Notes under the pieces: generated by a model | What the model saw: only the letters and a program-made list of their open reading frames with translations | What the model was told of the DNA's origin: nothing | The model's database searches: none | From: Chitinophaga rupis | Lineage (GTDB): Bacteria; Bacteroidota; Bacteroidia; Chitinophagales; Chitinophagaceae | Assembly (NCBI RefSeq): GCF_900109685.1 | Contig: NZ_FOBB01000013.1 | Span: forward strand, 62,001-126,000 | Length of the DNA stretch: 64,000 bases | Direction: 5' to 3' | Part shown: positions 39,107 to 46,901 of the stretch, one piece after another | Layout of the letters: each line of letters begins with the position of its first letter | Numbering within the stretch: the stretch's first letter is position 1 | Position numbers and translations under genes: made by a program

Positions 39107-40087
39107 TTAAAATACGATCGATTTCAGCTTTAACCCGGCTGTTTCTTCCAGCCCGCATATCAGGTTCATATTCTGCACCGCTTGTCCGGAGGCGCCTTTC
39201 AGCAGATTGTCCTCTATGGAGTGGATCACCAGCTTGGTGCCGATCTTTTCTAACTGGATCAGGCATTTATTGGTGTTCACTACCTGCTTCAGGTCTATCT
39301 GCTTATCACTGACATGCGTAAACGGATGCGGAGCATAATATGTTTTATACAACTGAAGCGCCGCTTCCAGGGTCAGGTCACTTTCCAGGTAGGAAGTAAC
39401 CCAGATGCCCCTTGGATAATCGCCCCGTACCGGTACAAAATTAATATTACCGGTAAAGGCAGGCTGCAACAGTTGTAAGCTTCGTCGTATCTCTTTCAGG
39501 TGCTGATGAGTAAGCACTTTATAAGTGGAGACATTATTAGCGCGCCACGTAAAATGCGTGGTGCTTTGCAGGCTTTGGCCGGCGCCGGTAGAACCGGTGA
39601 TGCCGGTAGTATGTACTTCCTGCAGTAAACCCGCCTGTGCTAAAGGCAACAGCCCCAGCTGGATGGCGGTGGCAAAACAACCGGGATTGGCAATGTTCTG
39701 CGCTGCTTTTATTTTATCCCTTTGCATTTCCGGCAGGCCGTATACGAACTCCCGGCCCGGCAGGCTTTCGCCTAAACGGAAATCCTGGCTCAGGTCTATT
39801 ACCTTAACGGAAGGTGCAATGGTATTTGCTTCCAAAAATTTCTTTGACTCGCCGTGTCCCAGGCAAAGGAACAATACATCTATATCATTACTAAGGTCTG
39901 CGGCAAAGGTAAGTTCTGTTTCTCCCAGCAGATCACCATGTACGGCATATAAAGGATTACCGGCATTACTACGGCTATGTACAAACGTAATTTCCACGTC
40001 AGGATGGTTGAGTAAGATCCTGATCATTTCCCCACCGGTGTAACCGGCGCCGCCTACTATGCCTGTCTTTATTTTAGTACTTGCCAT
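39107..40087 (-). CDS. argC: N-acetyl-gamma-glutamyl-phosphate reductase
   Basis: A 326-residue NADPH-dependent dehydrogenase. The nucleotide-binding motif GIVGGAGYTGGEMIRIL follows the start MASTKIKTG (ATG at 40087); the catalytic cysteine lies in ANPGCFATAIQLGLLPL (near 132), and the HFTWRANNVSTYKVLTHQHLKEI stretch is typical of the short ArgC type. The longer open frame upstream translates the heptamer repeat (YAFRFML) and is rejected. Its acylated substrate depends on the pathway variant. Confidence 0.93.
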   Translation of the reverse strand: MASTKIKTGIVGGAGYTGGEMIRILLNHPDVEITFVHSRSNAGNPLYAVHGDLLGETELTFAADLSNDIDVLFLCLGHGESKKFLEANTIAPSVKVIDLSQDFRLGESLPGREFVYGLPEMQRDKIKAAQNIANPGCFATAIQLGLLPLAQAGLLQEVHTTGITGSTGAGQSLQSTTHFTWRANNVSTYKVLTHQHLKEIRRSLQLLQPAFTGNINFVPVRGDYPRGIWVTSYLESDLTLEAALQLYKTYYAPHPFTHVSDKQIDLKQVVNTNKCLIQLEKIGTKLVIHSIEDNLLKGASGQAVQNMNLICGLEETAGLKLKSIVF

Positions 40088-40100
40088 TGTAATCTTTTTT

Positions 40101-40576
40101 AGCATAAAGCGGAAAGCATAAAGCAAAAAGCTTCCTACCTTATGAATTTATATCCGACTTCACATTATCACTACGCAGCGCTTTAATAAAAGCAATCAAC
40201 ATAGCTTTAACCTCATTTACCTGTTTATTGATCTCGTTATAAATATCATCTTTTATATATCCTAAATCAAAGCTTAACAGTGCACAATATTCTGTTTCAT
40301 GTGCTGATCCCAATGCCTGATCTAAAAAACGTGCAAAGTCTCTTTCTGTTAATCTTCCACACCCTTCTACAATATTTAATGGTATACTATAAGCAGCACG
40401 TTTGATCTGACTGGATAAAGCGTATGTTTCTTCTTTAGGAAAACATACTACTACTTTTGTATATATCATTTGCGTTAACAAATGAGCTTTTTTCCAGATT
40501 TCAAGCTTCTTATAGTCTCTCATATTTTTGGGGTGTTGGTTTGCTTGCTTTATGCTTTTGGCTTTAAGCTTTCGGC
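40101..40576. repeat. Heptamer cassette carrying the four-helix-bundle gene
   Basis: Left arm 40101-40130: ATAAAGC, GGAAAGC, ATAAAGC, AAAAAGC on the plus strand. Right arm about 40542-40576: the same NNAAAGC units on the minus strand (CGAAAGC, TTAAAGC, CAAAAGC, ATAAAGC, AAGC). The arms are therefore inverted and enclose only the gene 40140-40523. The right arm overlaps the last codons and stop of argG (stop TAA lies in TTAAAGC). It separates argG from argC in an otherwise tight operon. Confidence 0.75.
40140..40523 (-). CDS. Four-helix-bundle protein, S23/intervening-sequence protein (Avd-like) family
   Basis: A 127-residue protein that starts MRDYKKLEIWKKAHLLTQMIY and contains FPKEETYALSSQIKRAAYSIPLNIVEGCGR and FARFLDQALGSAHETEYCALLS, the signatures of the family called 23S rRNA-intervening-sequence protein or four helix bundle protein. 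Relatives are encoded in 23S rRNA intervening sequences of Leptospira and Coxiella, and Avd of diversity-generating retroelements has the same fold and binds nucleic acid. The gene is clearly more AT-rich than its arginine neighbours and lies between inverted heptamer arms in the middle of an arginine operon, which points to insertion. No reverse transcriptase is nearby. Its role is unknown. Confidence 0.88.
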   Translation of the reverse strand: MRDYKKLEIWKKAHLLTQMIYTKVVVCFPKEETYALSSQIKRAAYSIPLNIVEGCGRLTERDFARFLDQALGSAHETEYCALLSFDLGYIKDDIYNEINKQVNEVKAMLIAFIKALRSDNVKSDINS

Positions 40577-41763
40577 TCCGTATTCACCTGGTGCCAGATC
40601 ATGGTCTGGTTACCGAATATCTTGCTGAAGCCGCGTACGTCTTCGCCGGTCCAGCCGCTGTTCATTTCGCCGTACTTGCCAAACTTGCTGCTCATCAGAT
40701 CGTACGGTGATTCAATGCCTGTTACCTGGAAACGGTAAGGCAGCAAGGTTACAAAAACCTGGCCGGTTACCTGCTGCTGGGAGCTTTCCAGGTAAGCTTC
40801 TATATCGCGCATTACAGGATCGAGGATCTGGCCTTCATGCAACCAGTTGCCGTAAAACTGCGCCAGCTGGTCTTTCCAGCTCAGCTGCCATTTAGTGAGC
40901 ACATGCTTCTCCAGCGCGTGGTGCGCTTTCAGGATCACCATGGGTGCAGCGGCTTCAAAACCCACACGGCCTTTAATACCAATAATGGTATCGCCTACAT
41001 GTATATCGCGGCCAATAGCAAATGGGCCGGCTATGGATTGTAAATATTGTATGGCTTCTGTGGGATGACCGAACGTTTTATCGTTCACACCCACCAGCTC
41101 TCCTTTTTCAAATTTGAGGGATACCTGCTCGGGATCGTGCTTGGTGAGCTGGGTGGGGAACGCTTCTTCCGGTAGCATGCCGTTAGAGGTGAGCGTTTCC
41201 TTACCGCCTACAGAAGTACCCCAGATACCTTTATTAATAGAGTACATGGCTTTTTCAAAGTTCATCTGTACTCCTTTGGATTTCAGGTAGTCTATTTCCT
41301 GCTCCCGGCTCAGCTTCAGATCACGTATCGGCGTGATGATCTCTACACCCGGGATCATAATATGGAAGATCATATCAAACCGCACCTGGTCGTTACCGGC
41401 GCCGGTGCTGCCGTGTGCTACGGCAGTAGCGCCTGTTTCCTTTACGTACTCCGCAATGGCCAGAGCCTGGCTCATACGCTCAGCACTTACGCTTAAAGGG
41501 TAGGTATTGTTCTTCAGCACATTGCCAAACACCAGGTATTTGATCACCTTATCATAATAAGAACGTACGGCATTTACTGTTTTATGGCTCTTTACACCCA
41601 GGCTGTAAGCGCGTTTTTCTATTTCCTGCAACTCCGCATCGGTAAAACCGCCGGTGTTCACGATCACAGAATACACTTCATAACCCTTCTCTTCTGTCAG
41701 GTATTTTACACAGTAGGAAGTATCGAGGCCTCCGCTAAATCCCAGTACTACTTTTTTACTCAT
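40564..41763 (-). CDS. argG: Argininosuccinate synthase
   Basis: A 399-residue enzyme joining citrulline and aspartate with ATP. The N-terminal PP-loop reads VVLGFSGGLDTSYCVKYL (4-21); AHGSTGAGNDQVRFD (near 115-129) is the citrulline/aspartate site. Its last residues EPKA and stop codon are encoded within heptamer repeat units, suggesting that the original C-terminus was altered or that the repeat grew from this spot. The next gene is the inserted four-helix-bundle gene. Confidence 0.95.
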   Translation of the reverse strand: MSKKVVLGFSGGLDTSYCVKYLTEEKGYEVYSVIVNTGGFTDAELQEIEKRAYSLGVKSHKTVNAVRSYYDKVIKYLVFGNVLKNNTYPLSVSAERMSQALAIAEYVKETGATAVAHGSTGAGNDQVRFDMIFHIMIPGVEIITPIRDLKLSREQEIDYLKSKGVQMNFEKAMYSINKGIWGTSVGGKETLTSNGMLPEEAFPTQLTKHDPEQVSLKFEKGELVGVNDKTFGHPTEAIQYLQSIAGPFAIGRDIHVGDTIIGIKGRVGFEAAAPMVILKAHHALEKHVLTKWQLSWKDQLAQFYGNWLHEGQILDPVMRDIEAYLESSQQQVTGQVFVTLLPYRFQVTGIESPYDLMSSKFGKYGEMNSGWTGEDVRGFSKIFGNQTMIWHQVNTEPKA

Positions 41764-41821
41764 TATTATGGTTCTGATGGTTAGGTGGTAAAATTGCTAA
41801 ATTATAGTTGAAACAGCACCA

Positions 41822-42622
41822 TTAAAACAGGTTGAACAGAAAGAATTTCTTTTTGATGTTACTGGCTGTGCCGGTGTTGCCACCTTTCAGCAGCACATAT
41901 CTTTTATACCGCAGCCAGCGCTCAAACAGGCGGAAGTTCTCTTTGAAAGCCCGTTGCTTCTTTGGATGCAGCATATCAATATTGCCATCGGCGGCTACCA
42001 TCATTTGCGGCTGCACGCTTACGGTCTTATGTTCAGCGGCGGCTCTGTCGCGCATGGCTTTCTCTTCGGCTTCCTTCAGCTTCTGCGCAGGATCGTAGAG
42101 CATACCGGTGCACAGACAGTTCTTACGTTCTTTGGCCGTGAGAATGTCGAAGTTCACACAGCTGCGGCAGCCTTTCCAGAACTCTTCATCATCTGTAAGC
42201 TCAGAATAAGTAACGGGCTCGTAGCCTAATTCTGAGTTGATCTTCATTACAGCCAGGCCGGTGGTAAGACCAAATATTTTGGCATCCGGGTATTTTTCCC
42301 TGGATAATTCAAAGATGCGATGCTTAATTGATTTAGCTACTCCATGGCCGCGGAAGGCCGGGTTGACGATCAGGCCGGAGTTGGCAACAAACTTCCCATG
42401 GCTCCAGGCTTCAATGTAACAAAAGCCTACCCAGTCGCCCTTTGCCGTTAATGCAATCACAGCCTTTCCTTCGTCCATCTTCAACTCCACGTATTCCGGT
42501 GAGCGTTTGGCAATACCGGTACCACGCGCTTTGGCGGAGGATTCCATCTCGTCGGTGATGGTTTTAGCATAAATTTTATCGTCGGGAGTGGCTACCCTAA
42601 CGATGATATCTGTATTTTCCAA
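41822..42622 (-). CDS. GNAT acetyltransferase, candidate N-acetylglutamate synthase
   Basis: A 266-residue protein with an N-terminal GNAT domain (about 5-165: VRVATPDDKIYAKTI, the acetyl-CoA loop NPAFRGHGVAKSIKHRIF near 87-104) and a C-terminal part with a cysteine pair cluster (GCRSCVNF, KNCLCTGM) and a basic tail. It is the first gene of the arginine cluster, where an N-acetylglutamate (or succinylglutamate) forming enzyme is needed and no argA or argJ is otherwise visible; this is the basis of the suggestion. The four cysteines within about 20 residues could bind a metal. The acyl donor and acceptor are unproven. Confidence 0.7.
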   Translation of the reverse strand: MENTDIIVRVATPDDKIYAKTITDEMESSAKARGTGIAKRSPEYVELKMDEGKAVIALTAKGDWVGFCYIEAWSHGKFVANSGLIVNPAFRGHGVAKSIKHRIFELSREKYPDAKIFGLTTGLAVMKINSELGYEPVTYSELTDDEEFWKGCRSCVNFDILTAKERKNCLCTGMLYDPAQKLKEAEEKAMRDRAAAEHKTVSVQPQMMVAADGNIDMLHPKKQRAFKENFRLFERWLRYKRYVLLKGGNTGTASNIKKKFFLFNLF

Positions 42623-43051
42623 CTTTCGTAAATTGAAAAAAGTGAACCAATAGTATTAAATGAGCTGCCTTATGTGGTCAGGAAAAATAGAAATCACAAA
42701 TGATGGGGGTGATCATTGTGCGATAGCATGCCAATATGTAAGACGAATGCTATCAAATGCGAGGTCGTCGGGAGAGATATTTAAAGACATTACACCCAAT
42801 AGAGTACATGCCTTCCATCAGAGAAGGATGATACGCAGAGATGTTGGTATGGGTCGCAAAGTTTTCCAACTTCAGTTCAGCATTAAATTGTGAAACAAGT
42901 GTCTTTAATTAATTCTCCGCAAAATTATAACATATTCTATTATTATCCGACAATTTTTTTTGCCGTGACAATACTTTAACATAATTGAAAAACGGACTGC
43001 CTTTCAGGATAACTCCCAAGACAATCCGTTTATAATGAATTATTTATTTTC
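42623..43051. other. Gap upstream of the arginine operon without a supported gene
   Basis: The operon promoter and any control site must lie here. TTTTCCAACTT plus TAAATTG occur next to the start codon (42617-42638) and again at about 42862-42889, in the same order and orientation with small indels, like a partial duplication flanking about 240 bp. GATAGCAT (42723-42730) and ATGCTATC (42748-42755) form an inverted repeat. An open frame at 42660-42893 has no recognisable homology and is not called. Confidence 0.45.
42990..43031 (-). terminator. Terminator of the fucosidase gene
   Basis: On the minus strand AAACGGATTG and CAGTCCGTTT pair over 10 bp (one wobble) with a 22-nt loop and are followed by TTTC. 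It lies 20 bp after the stop codon. Confidence 0.6.
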
Positions 43052-45139
43052 TTACTTTGTTAACACTTCCAGTTCGGCTACGCTGGCATCGTGGTCCGTT
43101 TCAAAAGCAGGTTCCAGGGCTACCAGCTTAATATAGCGGGCGGTAACAGCCTGCGGGAAGCGGATGGTTTGCTGAACAGGGTTGTTGCGGATGTTATCGA
43201 AACTGCCGGTACTTACCGGCTGGCCCCACTCCTTCCCATCATTACTTACATAAAAAGCATATTTATAAATAATACCGCTGAAAGTGGTGTGCGCATCCCG
43301 GTGCGGCAGGTAGCTGAACCCTTTGAGGCTCAGGCTTTCTCCCAGGTCAATGGCCAGCTCGTAAGGATAATGGCCAAAGGCGCCTTTACCGGAGGTCCAG
43401 TAAGTGTCCGGGTTGGCATCTATGGCGTTGGCTGCAGTTCCTGCCTTACCATCTGCTGCCAGCACTTTCCATTTGGACTGGGCCATATTAAAGCTGGCAC
43501 TGATGGTGGAGCTGGCTGTTTTGCCTTTGTGAATGAAGGCCTTAGCTTTTACCACGCCGCCCTCAACCAACGCAAACGGCTGGCTGTAGCGCGGGGAAGT
43601 AAAGGTCGGCTCACTGCCATCCAGCGTGTAATGCAACTCCGGATCGGGGGAAGCGCAGGTGATGGATAGCAAACCTTCTTTATCGCGTTTGATCTCAGGA
43701 TCGGCCAGCAGGTCGGGAGCATTATATAATTGTACTTCACTGATGACCGGGCAGGCTTTAGCATCCTTTATATTGATGCGTACCTGGGTAGTGGTAGTAG
43801 TGGGCACCCGCAGCAGGCGTTTATGCCCGATGGTGGTTTCATTGGCTACCTCTTTGTAAGCGCCATCCTCCAATACCTCTACGGTAAAGGCTTTTACGCG
43901 CTGGCCCAGGGCAATGTATTCCTGCAATACCGCCCGGTTAAAGGTAACCGGTTTGGTAAAGGTGAGCGTAATGCCGGCATTCTGCACCCCATCAGGCGTA
44001 GCCCAGTAGGTTTTGTTGTTACCGTCTACCAGGTAACTGGCCTTAACGGCGGTATTGTTCTTACGTATATCGGTTACTGTTACCTTGGCGCTGCGGGCCA
44101 GGTTATTTTTGAACGTGGTTTCCAGCAGGCGTCTGAACTCCATGAGGCGGGTGGAGTCGTTGGCATTGATAAGCCCGCGGCGATCTACTGGTACATTCAG
44201 CAGCAGGTTACCGTTACGGCCTACGGATGCGTTGTAGATGTCCAGCAGCTTGGCTACGCTTTTTACCTTGTCGTTGGTAGCGTCACTATAAAACCATCCC
44301 GGGCGGATGGATACGTCACATTCCGTGGGCACCCATTTTTCGCCATCTTCATCTCCTTTATTAAGGGTGGCCTGTGAGGGCGCTTTTTTACCGGGCTCAT
44401 AACCGGTTACATTCAGGGTGCTCCAGTTGGTAGTGCCGGCATAGCCATCCTCATTACCTACCCAGCGGCAGCCGGGACCCACATCACTGAAAATTACAGC
44501 ATTGGGCTGTTCACGGTATACTACGCTGTGAAACAGCTGCCAGTTATATTCCTGTTTTTTTCCGTTAGGGCCTTCCCCGTTGGCGCCATCAAACCACTGC
44601 TCAAACACAGGGCCGTAGCTGGATAATACTTCATTCAGCGTTTTGGCAAAGATCTGGTTATACTCCGGGGTGCCATAAGCCGGGTGGTTACGGTCCCAGG
44701 GCGACAGATAAACACCGAACTTCAGGCCATACTGTTTACAGGCGGCGGAGAGCTCTTTCAACACATCGCCCTTGCCATTTTTCCAGGCGCTTTCCCGTAC
44801 GGTATGGGTGCTGAATTTACTGGGCCACAGGCAAAAACCGTCGTGATGTTTAGCGGTGATGATGATCCCTTTCATGCCGGCCAGCTTGGCGGTACGCGCC
44901 CATTGGCGGGCATCCAGCTGGGTAGGGTTAAAGATGCGGGGGTCTTCATCGCCATGCCCCCATTCCCGGTCGGTAAAGGTGTTGGGGCCAAAGTGAATGA
45001 ACATATAATACTCCATATCCTGCCAGTTCTCCTGGGCTTTGGTAGGGAGGGCGCCGTAAGGTTTGATGGTGGACTGGGCTACTGCTGCGTTGTAGCATAA
45101 TAGTGCGCCTGCCAGGAATGTTGCTGCTTTTTTCATCAT
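43052..45139 (-). CDS. Alpha-L-fucosidase, GH29, multidomain
   Basis: A 695-residue secreted enzyme (signal MMKKAATFLAGALLCYNAAVAQ). The GH29 barrel spans about 30-345, with YYMFIHFGPNTFT, AKHHDGFCLWPS (HHDG 98-101) and the nucleophile D184 in EQWFDGANG. Then come an F5/8-type C domain (about 350-470), a chitobiase-like C-terminal domain (about 485-550, LHYTLDGSEPTFTSPRYSQP) and a second F5/8-type C domain (about 560-693). This layout is usual for Bacteroidota exo-fucosidases releasing fucose from host glycans or plant xyloglucan. It is close to galK and a FucP/GluP-like transporter. Confidence 0.92.
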   Translation of the reverse strand: MMKKAATFLAGALLCYNAAVAQSTIKPYGALPTKAQENWQDMEYYMFIHFGPNTFTDREWGHGDEDPRIFNPTQLDARQWARTAKLAGMKGIIITAKHHDGFCLWPSKFSTHTVRESAWKNGKGDVLKELSAACKQYGLKFGVYLSPWDRNHPAYGTPEYNQIFAKTLNEVLSSYGPVFEQWFDGANGEGPNGKKQEYNWQLFHSVVYREQPNAVIFSDVGPGCRWVGNEDGYAGTTNWSTLNVTGYEPGKKAPSQATLNKGDEDGEKWVPTECDVSIRPGWFYSDATNDKVKSVAKLLDIYNASVGRNGNLLLNVPVDRRGLINANDSTRLMEFRRLLETTFKNNLARSAKVTVTDIRKNNTAVKASYLVDGNNKTYWATPDGVQNAGITLTFTKPVTFNRAVLQEYIALGQRVKAFTVEVLEDGAYKEVANETTIGHKRLLRVPTTTTTQVRINIKDAKACPVISEVQLYNAPDLLADPEIKRDKEGLLSITCASPDPELHYTLDGSEPTFTSPRYSQPFALVEGGVVKAKAFIHKGKTASSTISASFNMAQSKWKVLAADGKAGTAANAIDANPDTYWTSGKGAFGHYPYELAIDLGESLSLKGFSYLPHRDAHTTFSGIIYKYAFYVSNDGKEWGQPVSTGSFDNIRNNPVQQTIRFPQAVTARYIKLVALEPAFETDHDASVAELEVLTK

Positions 45140-45224
45140 ACACTATCTGTCGTAGTAAGTAGTAAATGTAATATACGATAAACGTATGCGGATGGCATAG
45201 TGAAAATCAATCCAATAATTGTTA

Positions 45225-45434
45225 AAAAAAGCGGAAAGGATAAAGCAGAAAGCATAAAGCTGAAGGCTGAATGTTGAAGGCCCAAAGCTGAAGGCCTGGG
45301 AGATTGCCGGATTGTTTTTGCTTATCCTTTTTACCTTTTGCTTTATGCTTTCTGCTTTACGTTTATCCTTTATGCTTTACGCTTTATCCTTTCTGCTTTA
45401 TGCTTTCTGCTTTATGCTTTCTGCTTTATGCTTA
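45225..45434. repeat. Second empty heptamer cassette between galK and the fucosidase gene
   Basis: Left arm 45225-45296: GCGGAAAGGATAAAGC, AGAAAGC, ATAAAGC, TGAAGGC and similar NNAAAGC units. Right arm 45320-45434: about fifteen GCTTTNN units (ATGCTTT, CTGCTTT, ACGCTTT). The arms are inverted with a loop of about 23 nt. The galK stop codon TAA lies in the first heptamer (AGTAAGC) of the right arm. No gene is enclosed, unlike the cassette at 40101-40576. The gap 45140-45224 is promoter region of the fucosidase. Confidence 0.85.
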
Positions 45435-46574
45435 CTGCACTTGCACGCCTTCTTCAATACTCGTTACATAGATCTCCGGTACTTTGCCGAATTTTTGTTG
45501 GTAACGGTCGCGGATATACGTTGTATATGCTGCTACCTGATCTTCCTGTACCAGGTTTATGGTGCAGCCGCCAAAACCGCCGCCCATTACGCGTGCGCCG
45601 GCTACTTCCGGGCGTTGTTTCGCCAGCTCTACCAGGTAATCCAGCTCAGGGCAGCTTACTTCATACAGGCGGCTAAGGCCGTCGTGCGTGGCATACATCA
45701 GCTTACCAAACTCCTGCAGGTTGCCCTGCTGCAGATAATCACAGGCCTGCTGCACACGGGCTATTTCTGCTATTACATAAGCACAGCGTTTATATACAAT
45801 GTTATCCAGTTTGTCTTTTACGGCTTCCAGCATCTCCATGCTGGCATCGCGCAGGGACTGCACCTGCGGGTAGGCAGCCTGTAATATTTTTACGCCGGCT
45901 TCACATTGCTGGCGCCGTACGTTATATTCAGAAGAGGCCAGGGAGTGGTGCACCATTGAGTTACAGAGCACAATCTTCTGGTTAGGGAAGTTAAAGGGAT
46001 AATAAGTGTAGGTAAGATCGCGGCAGTCCAGCAGCATCACCTGGTCTTTTTTCCCGTGCAGGTTCGCAAACTGGTCCATGATACCGCATTGTACACCGGG
46101 AAAAGTATGTTCTGCCTTTTGCCCTATCAAAGCCATATCCATACGGGATAGCGCATAACCCATTAAATGATCCAGCGCGGCTACCAGCCCGCCTTCTACG
46201 GCAGCGGAAGATGAAAGGCCTGCGCCTACCGGCACATCGCCGGCTATTACACAATCAAACCCCGGTACTTTATAACCGCGCTTTTGCAGCTGGTCTACTA
46301 CGCCCAGCAGATAGTTGATCCACCCCGGTGTAGGTTTTACCGCATCCAGGTCAAAGCTTACCTGCTCTTTATTAAAGGCCGCATATGCATTGCATTTGTT
46401 GGTGCCGTTAAGCGCTACTGCATAAATAATGCGTTTGTCGATCGCGGCGGGTAATACAAAGCCATCGTTATAATCTGTATGCTCTCCGATTAAATTGATC
46501 CTGCCGGGAGAGCTTACCAGCACGGGTGTGTTGTGGAATAATTGAATGAACTGATCCCTGGTTTGTTGTAGCAT
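45432..46574 (-). CDS. galK: Galactokinase
   Basis: A 380-residue GHMP kinase phosphorylating galactose in the Leloir pathway. SSPGRINLIGEHTDYNDGFVLP (near 22-43) is the galactokinase signature; PVGAGLSSSAAVEGG (near 124-138) binds ATP phosphate; the catalytic aspartate is in QCGIMDQFANLHG (near 170) and MGGGFGGCTINLV is the third GHMP motif. I start at the ATG at 46574 (MLQQTRDQF), since the longer frame adds 49 unrelated residues. No galT, galE or galM is adjacent. Confidence 0.95.
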   Translation of the reverse strand: MLQQTRDQFIQLFHNTPVLVSSPGRINLIGEHTDYNDGFVLPAAIDKRIIYAVALNGTNKCNAYAAFNKEQVSFDLDAVKPTPGWINYLLGVVDQLQKRGYKVPGFDCVIAGDVPVGAGLSSSAAVEGGLVAALDHLMGYALSRMDMALIGQKAEHTFPGVQCGIMDQFANLHGKKDQVMLLDCRDLTYTYYPFNFPNQKIVLCNSMVHHSLASSEYNVRRQQCEAGVKILQAAYPQVQSLRDASMEMLEAVKDKLDNIVYKRCAYVIAEIARVQQACDYLQQGNLQEFGKLMYATHDGLSRLYEVSCPELDYLVELAKQRPEVAGARVMGGGFGGCTINLVQEDQVAAYTTYIRDRYQQKFGKVPEIYVTSIEEGVQVQ

Positions 46575-46838
46575 CTTAATTAGATAGATGATATTAAATG
46601 TATAAAGTACGCCTAAAAATAAGGTACCATTCTTAATTACCCAACTGTAATAAGGGAAGGCGGTGAAAAGGGAGCGCCAAAGGGTTGGAGCAGCACCTGA
46701 CTGGCTATGGAGCACTATCATATATGAGTATTAGCGCAATTGTAGTAAGATCATTCTCACATACCTTGTGGACTTGACGTGGACTTGATGTGGACTTGAT
46801 GCGGGGATGAGGTGGAAAATAGCCGGCAAACATCAAAG
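46575..46838. other. Gap upstream of galK with an 11-bp triplet repeat
   Basis: No gene is supported. GTGGACTTGAC, GTGGACTTGAT and GTGGACTTGAT follow each other directly at 46768-46800. The rest is AT-rich leader of galK and the distal side of the MFS terminator. Confidence 0.6.
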
Positions 46839-46872
46839 AAAAAGCCCGCAGATCAGCGATCCACGGGCTTTC
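46839..46872 (-). terminator. Terminator of the FucP/GluP-like transporter gene
   Basis: On the minus strand AAAGCCCGTGG and CTGCGGGCTTT form the stem, followed by TTCTTTG, 30 bp after the stop codon. Confidence 0.8.
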
Positions 46873-46901
46873 CGGTAGTTGAATAACAAGTCAAAAAATA
46901 C

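Noticed and set aside
40140..40523. Avd accessory protein of a diversity-generating retroelement
   Set aside because: No reverse transcriptase, template repeat or variable repeat is visible in the window.
42660..42893. 77-residue open frame upstream of the arginine operon
   Set aside because: No recognisable family, no promoter or ribosome binding site, and it lies in a region with duplication and inverted repeats.
45312..45884. Open frame starting in heptamers and running antisense to galK
   Set aside because: Low-complexity start and shadow of galK; not a gene.
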